Positions 1 through 7,469 of a DNA stretch of 13,190 nt are shown here, piece after piece. This stretch comes from Bacteroidetes bacterium CG2_30_32_10. GTDB taxonomy: Bacteria; Bacteroidota; Bacteroidia; Bacteroidales; CG2-30-32-10. The stretch lies in NCBI GenBank assembly GCA_001872995.1, contig MNXO01000010.1:1-13190 (forward strand). Reading direction: 5' to 3'. How positions within the stretch are numbered: the first letter of the stretch is position 1; every line of letters starts with the position of its first letter. The position numbers and the translations under genes were made by a program. Under the pieces are notes generated by a model. That model worked only from the letters and a program-made list of their open reading frames with translations, was not told the origin of the DNA and did not search any database.

Positions 1-1
1 A

Positions 2-268
2 CTTGATTTTGTTGGTCGTTTCAATGGGAAATACGTAATAGGTGAAGCAAAATTTTTAACTGATTTTGGTGGTCATCAAAATGCTCAATTTAATGATGCA
101 ATAAGTACTGTTGAAGCGAAAAAAGTAAATGCCGTTAAAATTGCTATTTTAGACGGTGTTTTGTATATCAAAGGAAACAATAAAATGTACAAATCCATTA
201 CCGAAACATATAAAAATTACAATATTATGAGTGCATTGGTTTTACGTGAATTTTTATATCAAATTTAG
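2..268 (+). CDS. Type II restriction endonuclease, C-terminal fragment (5' end outside window)
   Basis: The frame is open from base 2 to the TAG at 266-268, giving 88 residues of the C-terminal part of a protein whose start lies off the left edge. The fragment begins LDFVGRFNGKYVIGEAKF, which supplies the PD-(D/E)XK nuclease spacing: an Asp at fragment residue 2, then Glu 15, one residue, and Lys 17 on the next strand. GGHQNAQF follows, a motif I associate with type II restriction enzymes rather than other nucleases of this fold. The enzyme would cleave unmethylated foreign DNA in the cytoplasm. A DNA methyltransferase gene starts 3 bp after the stop, the usual layout of a type II restriction-modification pair, and this context is the strongest support. 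The recognition sequence cannot be read from the fragment. Whether the missing N-terminus is intact is unknown. Confidence 0.8.
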   Translation, partial: LDFVGRFNGKYVIGEAKFLTDFGGHQNAQFNDAISTVEAKKVNAVKIAILDGVLYIKGNNKMYKSITETYKNYNIMSALVLREFLYQI

Positions 269-271
269 CCC

Positions 272-1363
272 ATGAAAAGTATTTTAATACATGGAGACAA
301 CATTGCTGGACTCAAATACCTTTTAAACGAAAAAAACTTAAAAGGCAAAATTGATTTAGTATATATTGACCCACCTTTTGCAACTGGAGTAAATTTTACA
401 ATTACCGACGGTAGAGCCACAACAATAAGTAATTCAAAAAACGGAAATATTGCATATACAGACACTTTGAAAGGAACGGATTTTATAGAATTTCTTAGAG
501 AAAGATTAAATTTATTAAAAGAATTGTTATCTGAACAAGGTTCAATTTACCTGCACATTGACTACAAAATTGGTCATTATGTAAAAGTTATGATGGATGA
601 AGTTTTTGGGATCGAAAATTTCAAAAATGATATTACACGGGTTAAATGTAATCCTAAAAACTTTGACAGAATTGGTTATGGGAATATGAAAGATTTGATT
701 TTATTCTATTCAAAAACCACAACTCCAATTTGGAATGAGCCGAGGGAAAAATATACAGAAAAAGATTTTGAGAAATTATTTCCTAAAAAAGATAAACAAG
801 GCAGAAGATATACAACTGTTCCAATTCATGCTCCAGGTGAAACGGAAAACGGAAAATCAAGTCAGCCTTTTAAAGGAATATTCCCCCCAAAAGGAAGACA
901 CTGGAGAGTTAATGTGGAAACATTAGAACAATGGGACAAAGATGGATTAATAGAATGGTCATCGACTGGTAATCCTAGAAAAATTATATTTGCAGACGAG
1001 CGAGAAGGGAAACGTGTACAAGATATTTGGGAGTATAAAGACCCACAATATCCAACTTATCCGACTGAAAAAAATCCAGATTTGTTAGATTTAATAATAA
1101 AAACTTCCTCAAATAATGATAGTGTAGTTTTGGATTGTTTTTGTGGTTCTGGAACAACATTAAAGTCAGCCCAAACTAATAACAGAAAATGGATTGGAAT
1201 TGACCAATCTGAACATGCAATTAAAGCCACAAAGGATAAACTTGAAACAGTTGAGGGAGACCTTTTTATTGCTAAACCTGATTACGAATTTATCGAACTG
1301 ACCGAAACGATGCCCAGTTGCCAACAAAGGCTAAAATCAAGCGGGCAGAAAGTGCTAATTTGA
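272..1363 (+). CDS. Beta-class site-specific DNA methyltransferase (modification subunit of type II R-M)
   Basis: This 363-residue protein would transfer a methyl group from S-adenosylmethionine to a base in the recognition site, protecting host DNA from the endonuclease encoded just upstream. The catalytic motif IV, DPPF (residues 33-36, in LVYIDPPFATG), comes first, and the AdoMet-binding motif I, FCGSGT (290-295), comes near the C-terminus. That order defines the beta class. Between them lies the presumed target recognition region (about 115-250), and YPTEKNPDLLDLII (about 263-276) corresponds to the motif X region. DPPF favours N6-adenine methylation, but N4-cytosine cannot be excluded. 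The fold appears to end around residue 345 (YEFIEL). The last 15 residues (349-363) are encoded inside an inverted repeat and look like read-through sequence, suggesting the original stop was displaced. Start ATG 272 follows the endonuclease stop by 3 bp, so the two genes are probably co-transcribed. Confidence 0.93.
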   Translation: MKSILIHGDNIAGLKYLLNEKNLKGKIDLVYIDPPFATGVNFTITDGRATTISNSKNGNIAYTDTLKGTDFIEFLRERLNLLKELLSEQGSIYLHIDYKIGHYVKVMMDEVFGIENFKNDITRVKCNPKNFDRIGYGNMKDLILFYSKTTTPIWNEPREKYTEKDFEKLFPKKDKQGRRYTTVPIHAPGETENGKSSQPFKGIFPPKGRHWRVNVETLEQWDKDGLIEWSSTGNPRKIIFADEREGKRVQDIWEYKDPQYPTYPTEKNPDLLDLIIKTSSNNDSVVLDCFCGSGTTLKSAQTNNRKWIGIDQSEHAIKATKDKLETVEGDLFIAKPDYEFIELTETMPSCQQRLKSSGQKVLI

Positions 1364-1451
1364 AGGGTATTGCACCTAATAAAGTTCATCGTAAATTGAC
1401 AGTGAAGTGCTCCGAAATGCCCGCCAGCTTTTAGCCTCAACCGTTTGCAAC
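1317..1451. repeat. Imperfect inverted repeat with attC-like architecture
   Basis: The left arm (1317-1346) and right arm (1419-1451) are reverse complements in three blocks. GTTGCCAAC pairs 8 of 9 with 1443-1451, AGGCTAAAA (1328-1336) pairs 9 of 9 with 1429-1437, and GCGGGC (1341-1346) pairs 6 of 6 with 1419-1424. The blocks are separated by unpaired spacers of 2 against 5 nt and 4 against 4 nt, so one arm carries extra-helical bases. The loop is 72 nt. Two box pairs, an internal bulge and a total length near 135 bp resemble integron attC sites. The outer GTT triplets fit the core of the GTTRRRY box, but the full consensus is not met. It may instead be another repeat family or a terminator-like structure. 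It contains the methyltransferase stop codon and is more GC-rich than its surroundings. Confidence 0.55.
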
Positions 1452-1709
1452 ATTTCCCCGCTAATCTAAATATTCGGTAAAAGCGAAGCGTTATTTTTAA
1501 TGCTGCTTGTAACATGAGGCAATTTGTAATTGCACATCCAATAGCTTCTTCTGTTGAAATGAGGCGGTGCTTCGTTAATTCTATCATCAATGGCTTTGTT
1601 TGCATCAAATAAACTTAGCTAAGCCATTAATTGCGATGCTCCTAATGACCACTCTGGGTTTAAAATTTGCCTTGCGCAATTGAAATCCATTTATTTTTAT
1701 AATTTTATG
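1452..1709 (-). pseudogene. Possible remnant of a small minus-strand gene in the R-M/priA spacer
   Basis: No intact gene is convincing between the inverted repeat and the priA promoter region. On the minus strand, the frame starting at ATG 1690-1688 reads 23 codons (MDFNCARQILNPEWSLG and onward), meets TAG at 1621-1619, and continues for 50 more codons in the same frame to a TAG at 1468-1466. The second part contains INEAPPHFNRRSYW. The composition looks protein-like, but 50-codon frames arise by chance in such DNA, and I recognise no family. A second minus-strand frame overlaps the same bases and runs on through the hairpin, so neither is secure. The segment may be part of the same mobile unit as the inverted repeat. 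This is a low-confidence reading of an otherwise unexplained stretch. Confidence 0.2.
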
Positions 1710-1717
1710 TAGCTTTG
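1710..1717 (+). promoter_or_regulatory. Possible -7 promoter element for priA
   Basis: TAGCTTTG matches the Bacteroidetes -7 consensus TAnnTTTG and lies about 60 bp before the priA ATG. No good TTTG is found about 20 bp upstream; the nearest TTTA (1690-1693) is too close. This is therefore a single-element match and weaker than the sites at 4393 and 8442. Transcription from here would leave a leader of roughly 55 nt. Confidence 0.35.
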
Positions 1718-1778
1718 TTCCAATAATAGAATGAATTTGTTTTCTTTGTCAAATTAAATTAAAACACCTCATAATTTA

Positions 1779-4256
1779 ATGGAAAGACTCACCCTCTTTG
1801 CGGATGTTATTTTGCCTTTGCCTCTTCCCGGTGCATTTACTTATCGTGTGCCTTACGAGTTAAATGATTCTGTGAAAGTGGGTCAACGAGTGATAGTGCA
1901 ATTTGGCAATCGTAGAAATTACACAGCGCTTATTTATAAAATTCATCAACAACCACCTACTAAATTTGATGCAAAATATATATTGTCGATTTTGGATGAT
2001 GATTCTATTATTAATACTCTTCAGCTTCAACATTGGGAATGGATAGCTTCCTACTATCTTTGTCAATTAGGCGAAGTGATGAATGCTTCGCTGCCATCTG
2101 CCTTTAAACTAAGTAGCGAAACTACGATATTGATACATCCCGATTTTTCTAAAGATTATACTGCATTGAATGAAAAAGAATACTTGATAGCGGAAGCTTT
2201 AGAAATTAAAAACACACTCACCATTAGCGAAGTATCAAAAATATTGGATTTAAAGAAAGTTTTTCCTATCATTAAAGGATTAATTGAAAAAAAAGTGGTG
2301 ATTGTAGAAGAAGAAATCCAACAACGATATAAACCCAAGATAGAAGGGTATATTAAACTTCACGATGCTTTTAAAAGCGAAGAAGCACTCAAAGAATTGT
2401 TTGACAAACTAGAAAAGAAAGCACCCAAGCAATTGGAAACTATAATGACTTTTATATCGCTGAGTAATTATTTTTCAAAAATACCAATCGCTCTTACCCG
2501 AAAACTTCTTATACAAAAGGTTGACAAAGGAACATCAGCAATTAGTCAGCTTATTAAAAAGGGTGTTTTTGAATTGTACTATAAAGAAGTATCAAGATTG
2601 ATGAACGATAAAGAGGTTTCACCTGAACATACCATTGAATTTAATGAATTTCAGGAAACAGCGTTTCGGGATATAAAAGCTCAATTTCAACAAAAAGATG
2701 TTGTTTTATTGCATGGCATCACTTCGAGCGGAAAAACTGAAATTTACATCAAACTTATCGAAGAAATCATTGCAAAAGGGAAGCAAGTGCTTTATTTATT
2801 GCCCGAAATTGCTTTAACGGCACAGACCATTAACCGCCTTCGCAAATATTTCGGGAATAATGTAGGGGTTTATCATTCTCGATTTAGCGATAACGAAAAA
2901 GTTGAGATATGGAATTCATTATTATCCAATGCCAATCAGTTTAATATTGTGATAGGAGCAAGGTCTGCTATGTTTTTGCCCTTTAGCAATCTTGGATTGG
3001 TTATAGTTGATGAAGAGCACGATACTTCTTATAAACAAAACGAACCTGCACCAAGATATAATGCACGCGATGCAGGAATTTATTTAGCACATCTGCACCA
3101 TGCAAAAACATTGCTTGGCTCGGCAACGCCTTCTTATGAAAGTTATTACAATGCCATTTCGCAGAAATATGGATTTGTTGAGTTGATGCAACGTTATGGT
3201 GGCATTCAGTTGCCTCAAATATGCGTGGTTGATATAAAAGAAGAAACAAAAAAAGGGTTAATGAAATCGCATTTTACTTCAGTCTTATTGGAGCACATTG
3301 ATATTGCTTTAAAAAACAATGAACAGGTCATTTTGTTTCAAAATCGGCGTGGGTTTTCATCTTGGTTAGAATGCTCTACCTGCAATTGGATTCCTATGTG
3401 CAAACATTGTGATGTTTCTTTAACTTACCACAAAAGCACCAACCAATTAATCTGTCATTATTGTGGATATGCTACCAAGATTCCAAGCCAATGTCCAGTT
3501 TGTTCTTCTACAAGTATTGTTACAAGAGGATTTGGAACCGAAAAGATTGAGGATGAACTCCCGATTTATTTTCCCAATGCGCGTATTGCAAGAATGGACA
3601 TTGACACCACCAAAAAAAAGAATGCTTATTATCAGATTATAAATAGTTTTGAAGAAAGAGAAGTTGATATTTTGATTGGTACACAAATGGTTACCAAAGG
3701 ACTTGACTTTGAAAATGTAAGTATTGTTGGTATTTTAAATGCTGACAATATGCTCAGTTTTCCTAACTTCAGAGCTTTTGAGCGAAGTTTTCAATTAATG
3801 GCTCAAGTAGGAGGGAGGGCAGGTCGAAAAAACAAGCAAGGCAAAGTAATTATTCAAACTTTTAATCCCACTCATCCCATATTTAAGTTTGTGGTAAGCA
3901 ATGATTTTGTTACATTCTATCATAATCAAATGCAGGAACGTAATAAATTTAATTATCCCCCTATTTATAGATTGATTGAACTAACAATAAAGCATAAAAA
4001 CATTGATTTATTGAACAAAGCATCCAATGAAATTGCTGAAATACTTAGAAAATGTTTTGGCAAAAGAGTTTTAGGTCCCGAATATCCAATCGTTTCCAAA
4101 ATTAGAAACGAATACTTAAAAAAGATTTTAATAAAACTTGAAAAGGACACCTCATTACAAAATGCCAAAACGGTTTTAATAACTAAAATCAGTCAGTTTA
4201 AATCGCATTCAGATTACAAAGCTTTGATAATAAGTATAGACATTGATCCTTTCTAA
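1779..4256 (+). CDS. priA: Primosomal protein N', replication restart helicase PriA
   Basis: PriA recognises stalled or collapsed replication forks, unwinds the lagging strand in the 3'-5' direction and reloads the replicative helicase. The 825-residue protein is full length. The N-terminal 3'-end-binding domain begins at once (ADVILPLPLPGAFTYRVP, about 8-25), which supports ATG 1779. Helicase motifs follow in order: Walker A GITSSGKT (313-320), DEEH box (411-414), GSATP motif III (447-451), GTQMVTKGLDF (634-644) and QVGGRAGR motif VI (676-683). Eight cysteines at 532, 535, 541, 544, 559, 562, 572 and 575 form the paired zinc-binding module typical of PriA. The C-terminal domain (about 720-825) is present. 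All catalytic elements look intact. It is a housekeeping gene with no operon partner evident: a 415-bp spacer lies upstream and 170 bp downstream. Confidence 0.98.
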   Translation: MERLTLFADVILPLPLPGAFTYRVPYELNDSVKVGQRVIVQFGNRRNYTALIYKIHQQPPTKFDAKYILSILDDDSIINTLQLQHWEWIASYYLCQLGEVMNASLPSAFKLSSETTILIHPDFSKDYTALNEKEYLIAEALEIKNTLTISEVSKILDLKKVFPIIKGLIEKKVVIVEEEIQQRYKPKIEGYIKLHDAFKSEEALKELFDKLEKKAPKQLETIMTFISLSNYFSKIPIALTRKLLIQKVDKGTSAISQLIKKGVFELYYKEVSRLMNDKEVSPEHTIEFNEFQETAFRDIKAQFQQKDVVLLHGITSSGKTEIYIKLIEEIIAKGKQVLYLLPEIALTAQTINRLRKYFGNNVGVYHSRFSDNEKVEIWNSLLSNANQFNIVIGARSAMFLPFSNLGLVIVDEEHDTSYKQNEPAPRYNARDAGIYLAHLHHAKTLLGSATPSYESYYNAISQKYGFVELMQRYGGIQLPQICVVDIKEETKKGLMKSHFTSVLLEHIDIALKNNEQVILFQNRRGFSSWLECSTCNWIPMCKHCDVSLTYHKSTNQLICHYCGYATKIPSQCPVCSSTSIVTRGFGTEKIEDELPIYFPNARIARMDIDTTKKKNAYYQIINSFEEREVDILIGTQMVTKGLDFENVSIVGILNADNMLSFPNFRAFERSFQLMAQVGGRAGRKNKQGKVIIQTFNPTHPIFKFVVSNDFVTFYHNQMQERNKFNYPPIYRLIELTIKHKNIDLLNKASNEIAEILRKCFGKRVLGPEYPIVSKIRNEYLKKILIKLEKDTSLQNAKTVLITKISQFKSHSDYKALIISIDIDPF

Positions 4257-4260
4257 TTAA

Positions 4261-4285
4261 AAAGTGCCCAAAGTGTGCTAAAGTG
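4261..4285. repeat. Three direct AAAGTG repeats after priA
   Basis: AAAGTG occurs at 4261-4266, 4270-4275 and 4280-4285, with start-to-start distances of 9 and 10 bp, close to one helical turn. The repeats begin four bases after the priA stop and about 130 bp before the sensor gene start. They could be a short tandem-repeat relic or a phased protein-binding site. No known operator is recognised. Confidence 0.4.
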
Positions 4286-4368
4286 TGAAGGACATAAAGT
4301 TATTTATCTGCTAGTTTAACCCCAAATGAAATAACCCCTTTTTAAAGTATCAGTTTTTTGATAATGTT

Positions 4369-4400
4369 TTTGTTTATTATTGAAAAAACTTGTAGGTTTG
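4369..4400 (+). promoter_or_regulatory. Bacteroidetes-type promoter for the sensor gene
   Basis: TTTG at 4369-4372 and TAGGTTTG at 4393-4400 are 20 bp apart. They match the Bacteroidetes -33 TTTG and -7 TAnnTTTG elements exactly in sequence and spacing. The expected start of transcription is near 4405-4408, leaving a leader of about 20 nt before ATG 4427. No purine-rich Shine-Dalgarno is present, which is common in this phylum. The promoter could also drive the metallo-hydrolase and yicC downstream. Confidence 0.7.
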
Positions 4401-4426
4401 TTTAAAATTTTAAAACAGCGTAAATT

Positions 4427-6754
4427 ATGAAATTCAGTTTTAAAAATTTAAAATTACACACCAAGTTATTGATATACATCATAACTACTTCATTTATTGT
4501 TTTTGTTGTTGTTATTTCAATAATAGCCATTAATTTCAATAGTTTAATTGTTACTGAATCAGAAAAATCAGCCGATTCTTATTCTAAACAATACGCCAAT
4601 CAAATTCAGGCAAAACTTAATGAAAGTTATGGAATCGTTAAAGGAATGTATTTTGCGGTTCAAGCAAACAGTTTTGATACCATAGATCACCGCTCACAAT
4701 ATGCAAAAACACTTTTATATGCGGTAGAAAAGCATTCTGAATTCAGCGGCTGTTTTGCAAGTCTGGAAATTGCAGCTTATGGAAAAAACTGGAATAAAAC
4801 CTATGGAAGATTTAAATATTCTGCAATTCGAATAGGTACCAATATTGACTTAAAATTCGACTCACTTAATATCAATGGAGATATTCCAAACAGTGGCTAT
4901 TTTGTTTGTAAGCAAGAAAATAAAAACTATTTAAAAAACCCTTATTTCGATTCCTATACTGGAAATGAACAAGATAAAATATTAATGACAAGTATGGGTT
5001 GTGTCTTACAAAAAGGTGGAAAGTTCGCTGGTTTGGTTGAAGCAGACATTCCATTAGACTGGTTTCAGCATGTCGTTTCAGATATAAAACCTTATGAAAA
5101 TAGTTATGCATTTATGCTTGCTAACAATGGTTCCTTTATAGCGCATCCAAACAAGGAATATTTAGGCAAATTTATTAGTGAAACCAATCCTGATTATGTT
5201 GATAGGTTTAATATTATTGAGAAAACTCAAAACGGAGAGCTTTTTTCTTTTATAACTAACGACAGTATTACACATCAAACTTTTTATGTTACGGTTACAC
5301 CTATTATAGTTGGAGATATTTCTACTCCATGGTCATTGGCAATCGTTGTTCCTACAAATGTAATTAAGGAAAAAGCATATAACAACCTCTGGTTATTGCT
5401 ATTGATTAGCTTTTTAGGATTAAGTTTATTATCTATAACGGTATGGATAATTGCCAAAAAGATTGCCAAACCAATTATAAGAACCACGAAAATACTCAAT
5501 AAAATAGCCAAAGGAGAAATTTTAGATTTAGAAAAAATTGCCGTAAACTCTAATGACGAAATAGACCAAATGGGCATGTCATTAAACACATTGATAGATG
5601 GATTAAATAGTACTGCTAACTTTGCCAACGAAATAGGAAAAGGTAATTTAAAAATTAAATTTGATGCTCTTAGCGACAAAGATGCGCTGGGTAATGCACT
5701 TTTAAATATGCAGCAAAGCCTTATTAAAGTTAAAGAAGACTCAGATTTACGTAAAAATGAAGAAGAAAAACGAAATTGGGCAACGCATGGCTTGGCAAAG
5801 TTTGGAGATATTCTTCGTAAAAATACCGATAATATTAATGAATTGAGTTATGATATTATTAAAAACCTTGTTTTATATATTAAAGCAAATCAAGGAGGTT
5901 TATTTATAGTTAATGATGATAATAGTCAAGAATCTTATCTTGAATTAATTGCCTGTTTTGCTTATGATAGAAGAAAATTTCTTCAAAAGAGAGTAGAAGT
6001 AGGAGAAGGATTGATTGGTGCTTGTTATTTAGAAAAGAAGACAATATTTCTAACGAAAATACCAAACGATTATATTAGAATTACCTCTGGTTTAGGAGAT
6101 GAAAACCCAAAATCACTGCTAATTGTTCCTTTGGTGTTAAATGGTGAATTATTTGGTGTAATTGAGCTTGCTTCGTTTGAAGTTTTTCAAAAATTTGAAA
6201 TTGAATTTGTAGAAAAGGTTGGAGAAAGCATTGCTTCTTCTATTGCTAGTACAAAAATAAATGCACGTACGCTATATCTATTGCATCAATCGCAAGAACA
6301 AGCCGAAGAAATGAAAGCACAAGAGGAAGAAATGAGGCAAAACCTCGAAGAACTTCATGCCACTCAAGAGGAAATGGCAAGAAAAGAAATGGATATGAAA
6401 GATTTCTACGATGCGATTGATAAAACTTACAATAAAGTAGAATTCAGCCCTGAAGGAAATATTATTGCTGCCAATAAAAAATATCTCGAATTAATGGGCT
6501 ATACCTTCGAAGAATTAAATGGTAAAAACATTCGTTCTTTTGTTTCTGATGATTTTCTTGGGCAATTTGAATCAAGGTGGAACGGTATTTGTGCTGGACA
6601 GACTTCTCAAACAGCCATTAAGTCAAAAACAAAAGATGGCAGGGAAATCACTTTATTTATTTCATACATTCCTATAAAAGACAAAGATGGTGAACTTATG
6701 AAAATCTTGAGCATTTCTTATGACTTATCAATCTTTAAAGATTTAAAACTTTAG
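4427..6754 (+). CDS. Membrane-bound cache-HAMP-GAF-PAS sensor protein without visible output domain
   Basis: This 775-residue sensor has a basic N-terminus and a first membrane helix (about 14-36), then an extracytoplasmic region (about 37-318) that fits a double-cache ligand-binding domain, with features such as YFDSYTGNEQDKILMTS (173-189). A second membrane helix (about 320-343) leads into a HAMP linker (344-396) and a second HAMP-like helix set (about 398-432). A GAF domain follows (about 462-610), then a strongly charged coiled coil (about 612-656, with repeated EEM heptads) and a PAS domain (about 657-770). The protein ends directly after PAS. No histidine kinase, GGDEF, EAL, phosphatase or methyl-accepting signalling domain is present. 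It probably senses a small periplasmic molecule and an intracellular cue and passes the signal through protein contacts, but partner and ligand are unknown. The stop looks genuine, with no kinase-like frame following in the 33-bp gap to the next gene. Confidence 0.88.
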   Translation: MKFSFKNLKLHTKLLIYIITTSFIVFVVVISIIAINFNSLIVTESEKSADSYSKQYANQIQAKLNESYGIVKGMYFAVQANSFDTIDHRSQYAKTLLYAVEKHSEFSGCFASLEIAAYGKNWNKTYGRFKYSAIRIGTNIDLKFDSLNINGDIPNSGYFVCKQENKNYLKNPYFDSYTGNEQDKILMTSMGCVLQKGGKFAGLVEADIPLDWFQHVVSDIKPYENSYAFMLANNGSFIAHPNKEYLGKFISETNPDYVDRFNIIEKTQNGELFSFITNDSITHQTFYVTVTPIIVGDISTPWSLAIVVPTNVIKEKAYNNLWLLLLISFLGLSLLSITVWIIAKKIAKPIIRTTKILNKIAKGEILDLEKIAVNSNDEIDQMGMSLNTLIDGLNSTANFANEIGKGNLKIKFDALSDKDALGNALLNMQQSLIKVKEDSDLRKNEEEKRNWATHGLAKFGDILRKNTDNINELSYDIIKNLVLYIKANQGGLFIVNDDNSQESYLELIACFAYDRRKFLQKRVEVGEGLIGACYLEKKTIFLTKIPNDYIRITSGLGDENPKSLLIVPLVLNGELFGVIELASFEVFQKFEIEFVEKVGESIASSIASTKINARTLYLLHQSQEQAEEMKAQEEEMRQNLEELHATQEEMARKEMDMKDFYDAIDKTYNKVEFSPEGNIIAANKKYLELMGYTFEELNGKNIRSFVSDDFLGQFESRWNGICAGQTSQTAIKSKTKDGREITLFISYIPIKDKDGELMKILSISYDLSIFKDLKL

Positions 6755-6787
6755 TTTCACACATTTTCTTTTGATTCTTAATAATTT

Positions 6788-7420
6788 ATGATTTCAATTA
6801 AAAATTTTACTTTCAATTCTTTTGAAGTAAACACTTACGTTTTATCGGACGAAACAAAAGAATGCATCATCATTGACTCCGCTTGTTATGAGGATTTCGA
6901 AAAAAAAATATTTTATGATTACATTGAAGATAATAAGTTAAAACCTGTTAGGCTTCTAAACACGCATTGTCATATAGACCATATACTAGGAAATGCTTTT
7001 GTATTAGAAAAATACAAACTTACAACGGAAATTCATAAAGATGGTTTGCCATTGTTGAACAATATGAAGAGTTATGGAATGATGTTCGGAATAACTCTTG
7101 AGGACATACCTAAACCTACCGTATTTATTGAGGAAAATCAAGTAATAAGGTTTGGTAATTCTTCAGTAAAAGCATTATATTTACCTGGTCATGCAGATGG
7201 AAGCCTTGCTTTCTATTCTGAAGAGGGATTTGTAGTAGTTGGCGATGTACTTTTTAATGGCAGCATTGGCAGAACAGACCTTCCTACAGGAAACCATGAA
7301 TTATTAATTAATAATATAAAAAACAAACTATTTGTTTTGCCCGACAACACAAAAGTTTATTGTGGTCATGGACCCGAAACAACCATAGGTTCCGAAAAAG
7401 GGCACAATCCTTATTTTTAA
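6788..7420 (+). CDS. Metallo-beta-lactamase-fold hydrolase, glyoxalase II-like
   Basis: The 210-residue cytoplasmic protein carries the full binuclear metal site of the MBL superfamily: THCHIDH (59-65, giving H60, H62, D64 and H65), PGHADGS with H135, GDVLF with D153, and CGHGPETTIGSEKGHNPY with H194. This single-domain form is close to YcbL-type hydrolases, many of which hydrolyse S-lactoylglutathione or other thioesters. It lacks the C-terminal substrate-binding domain of full-length glyoxalase II, so the substrate cannot be assigned. The start at ATG 6788 gives the expected N-terminus, with the strand ending NTYVLSDETKECIIIDS (15-31). It follows the sensor gene by 33 bp and precedes yicC by 49 bp, with no clear promoter in either gap, so it may be carried on the sensor transcript. 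Confidence 0.9.
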   Translation: MISIKNFTFNSFEVNTYVLSDETKECIIIDSACYEDFEKKIFYDYIEDNKLKPVRLLNTHCHIDHILGNAFVLEKYKLTTEIHKDGLPLLNNMKSYGMMFGITLEDIPKPTVFIEENQVIRFGNSSVKALYLPGHADGSLAFYSEEGFVVVGDVLFNGSIGRTDLPTGNHELLINNIKNKLFVLPDNTKVYCGHGPETTIGSEKGHNPYF

Positions 7421-7469
7421 AAGTAAATGAATAAATTCTTACAAACTACTAACGTTAAATTATTTAAAT

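Noticed and set aside
1282..1608. Minus-strand frame of 108 codons overlapping the methyltransferase end and the inverted repeat
   Set aside because: It runs straight through the hairpin and into the antisense of the methyltransferase, has no recognisable family or promoter, and competes with another minus-strand frame over the same bases.
5284..5679. Minus-strand frame of 131 codons opposite the sensor gene
   Set aside because: It is antisense to the membrane helix and HAMP region. Its hydrophobic stretch is a mirror of the real coding sequence, and the sense frame has clear domains.
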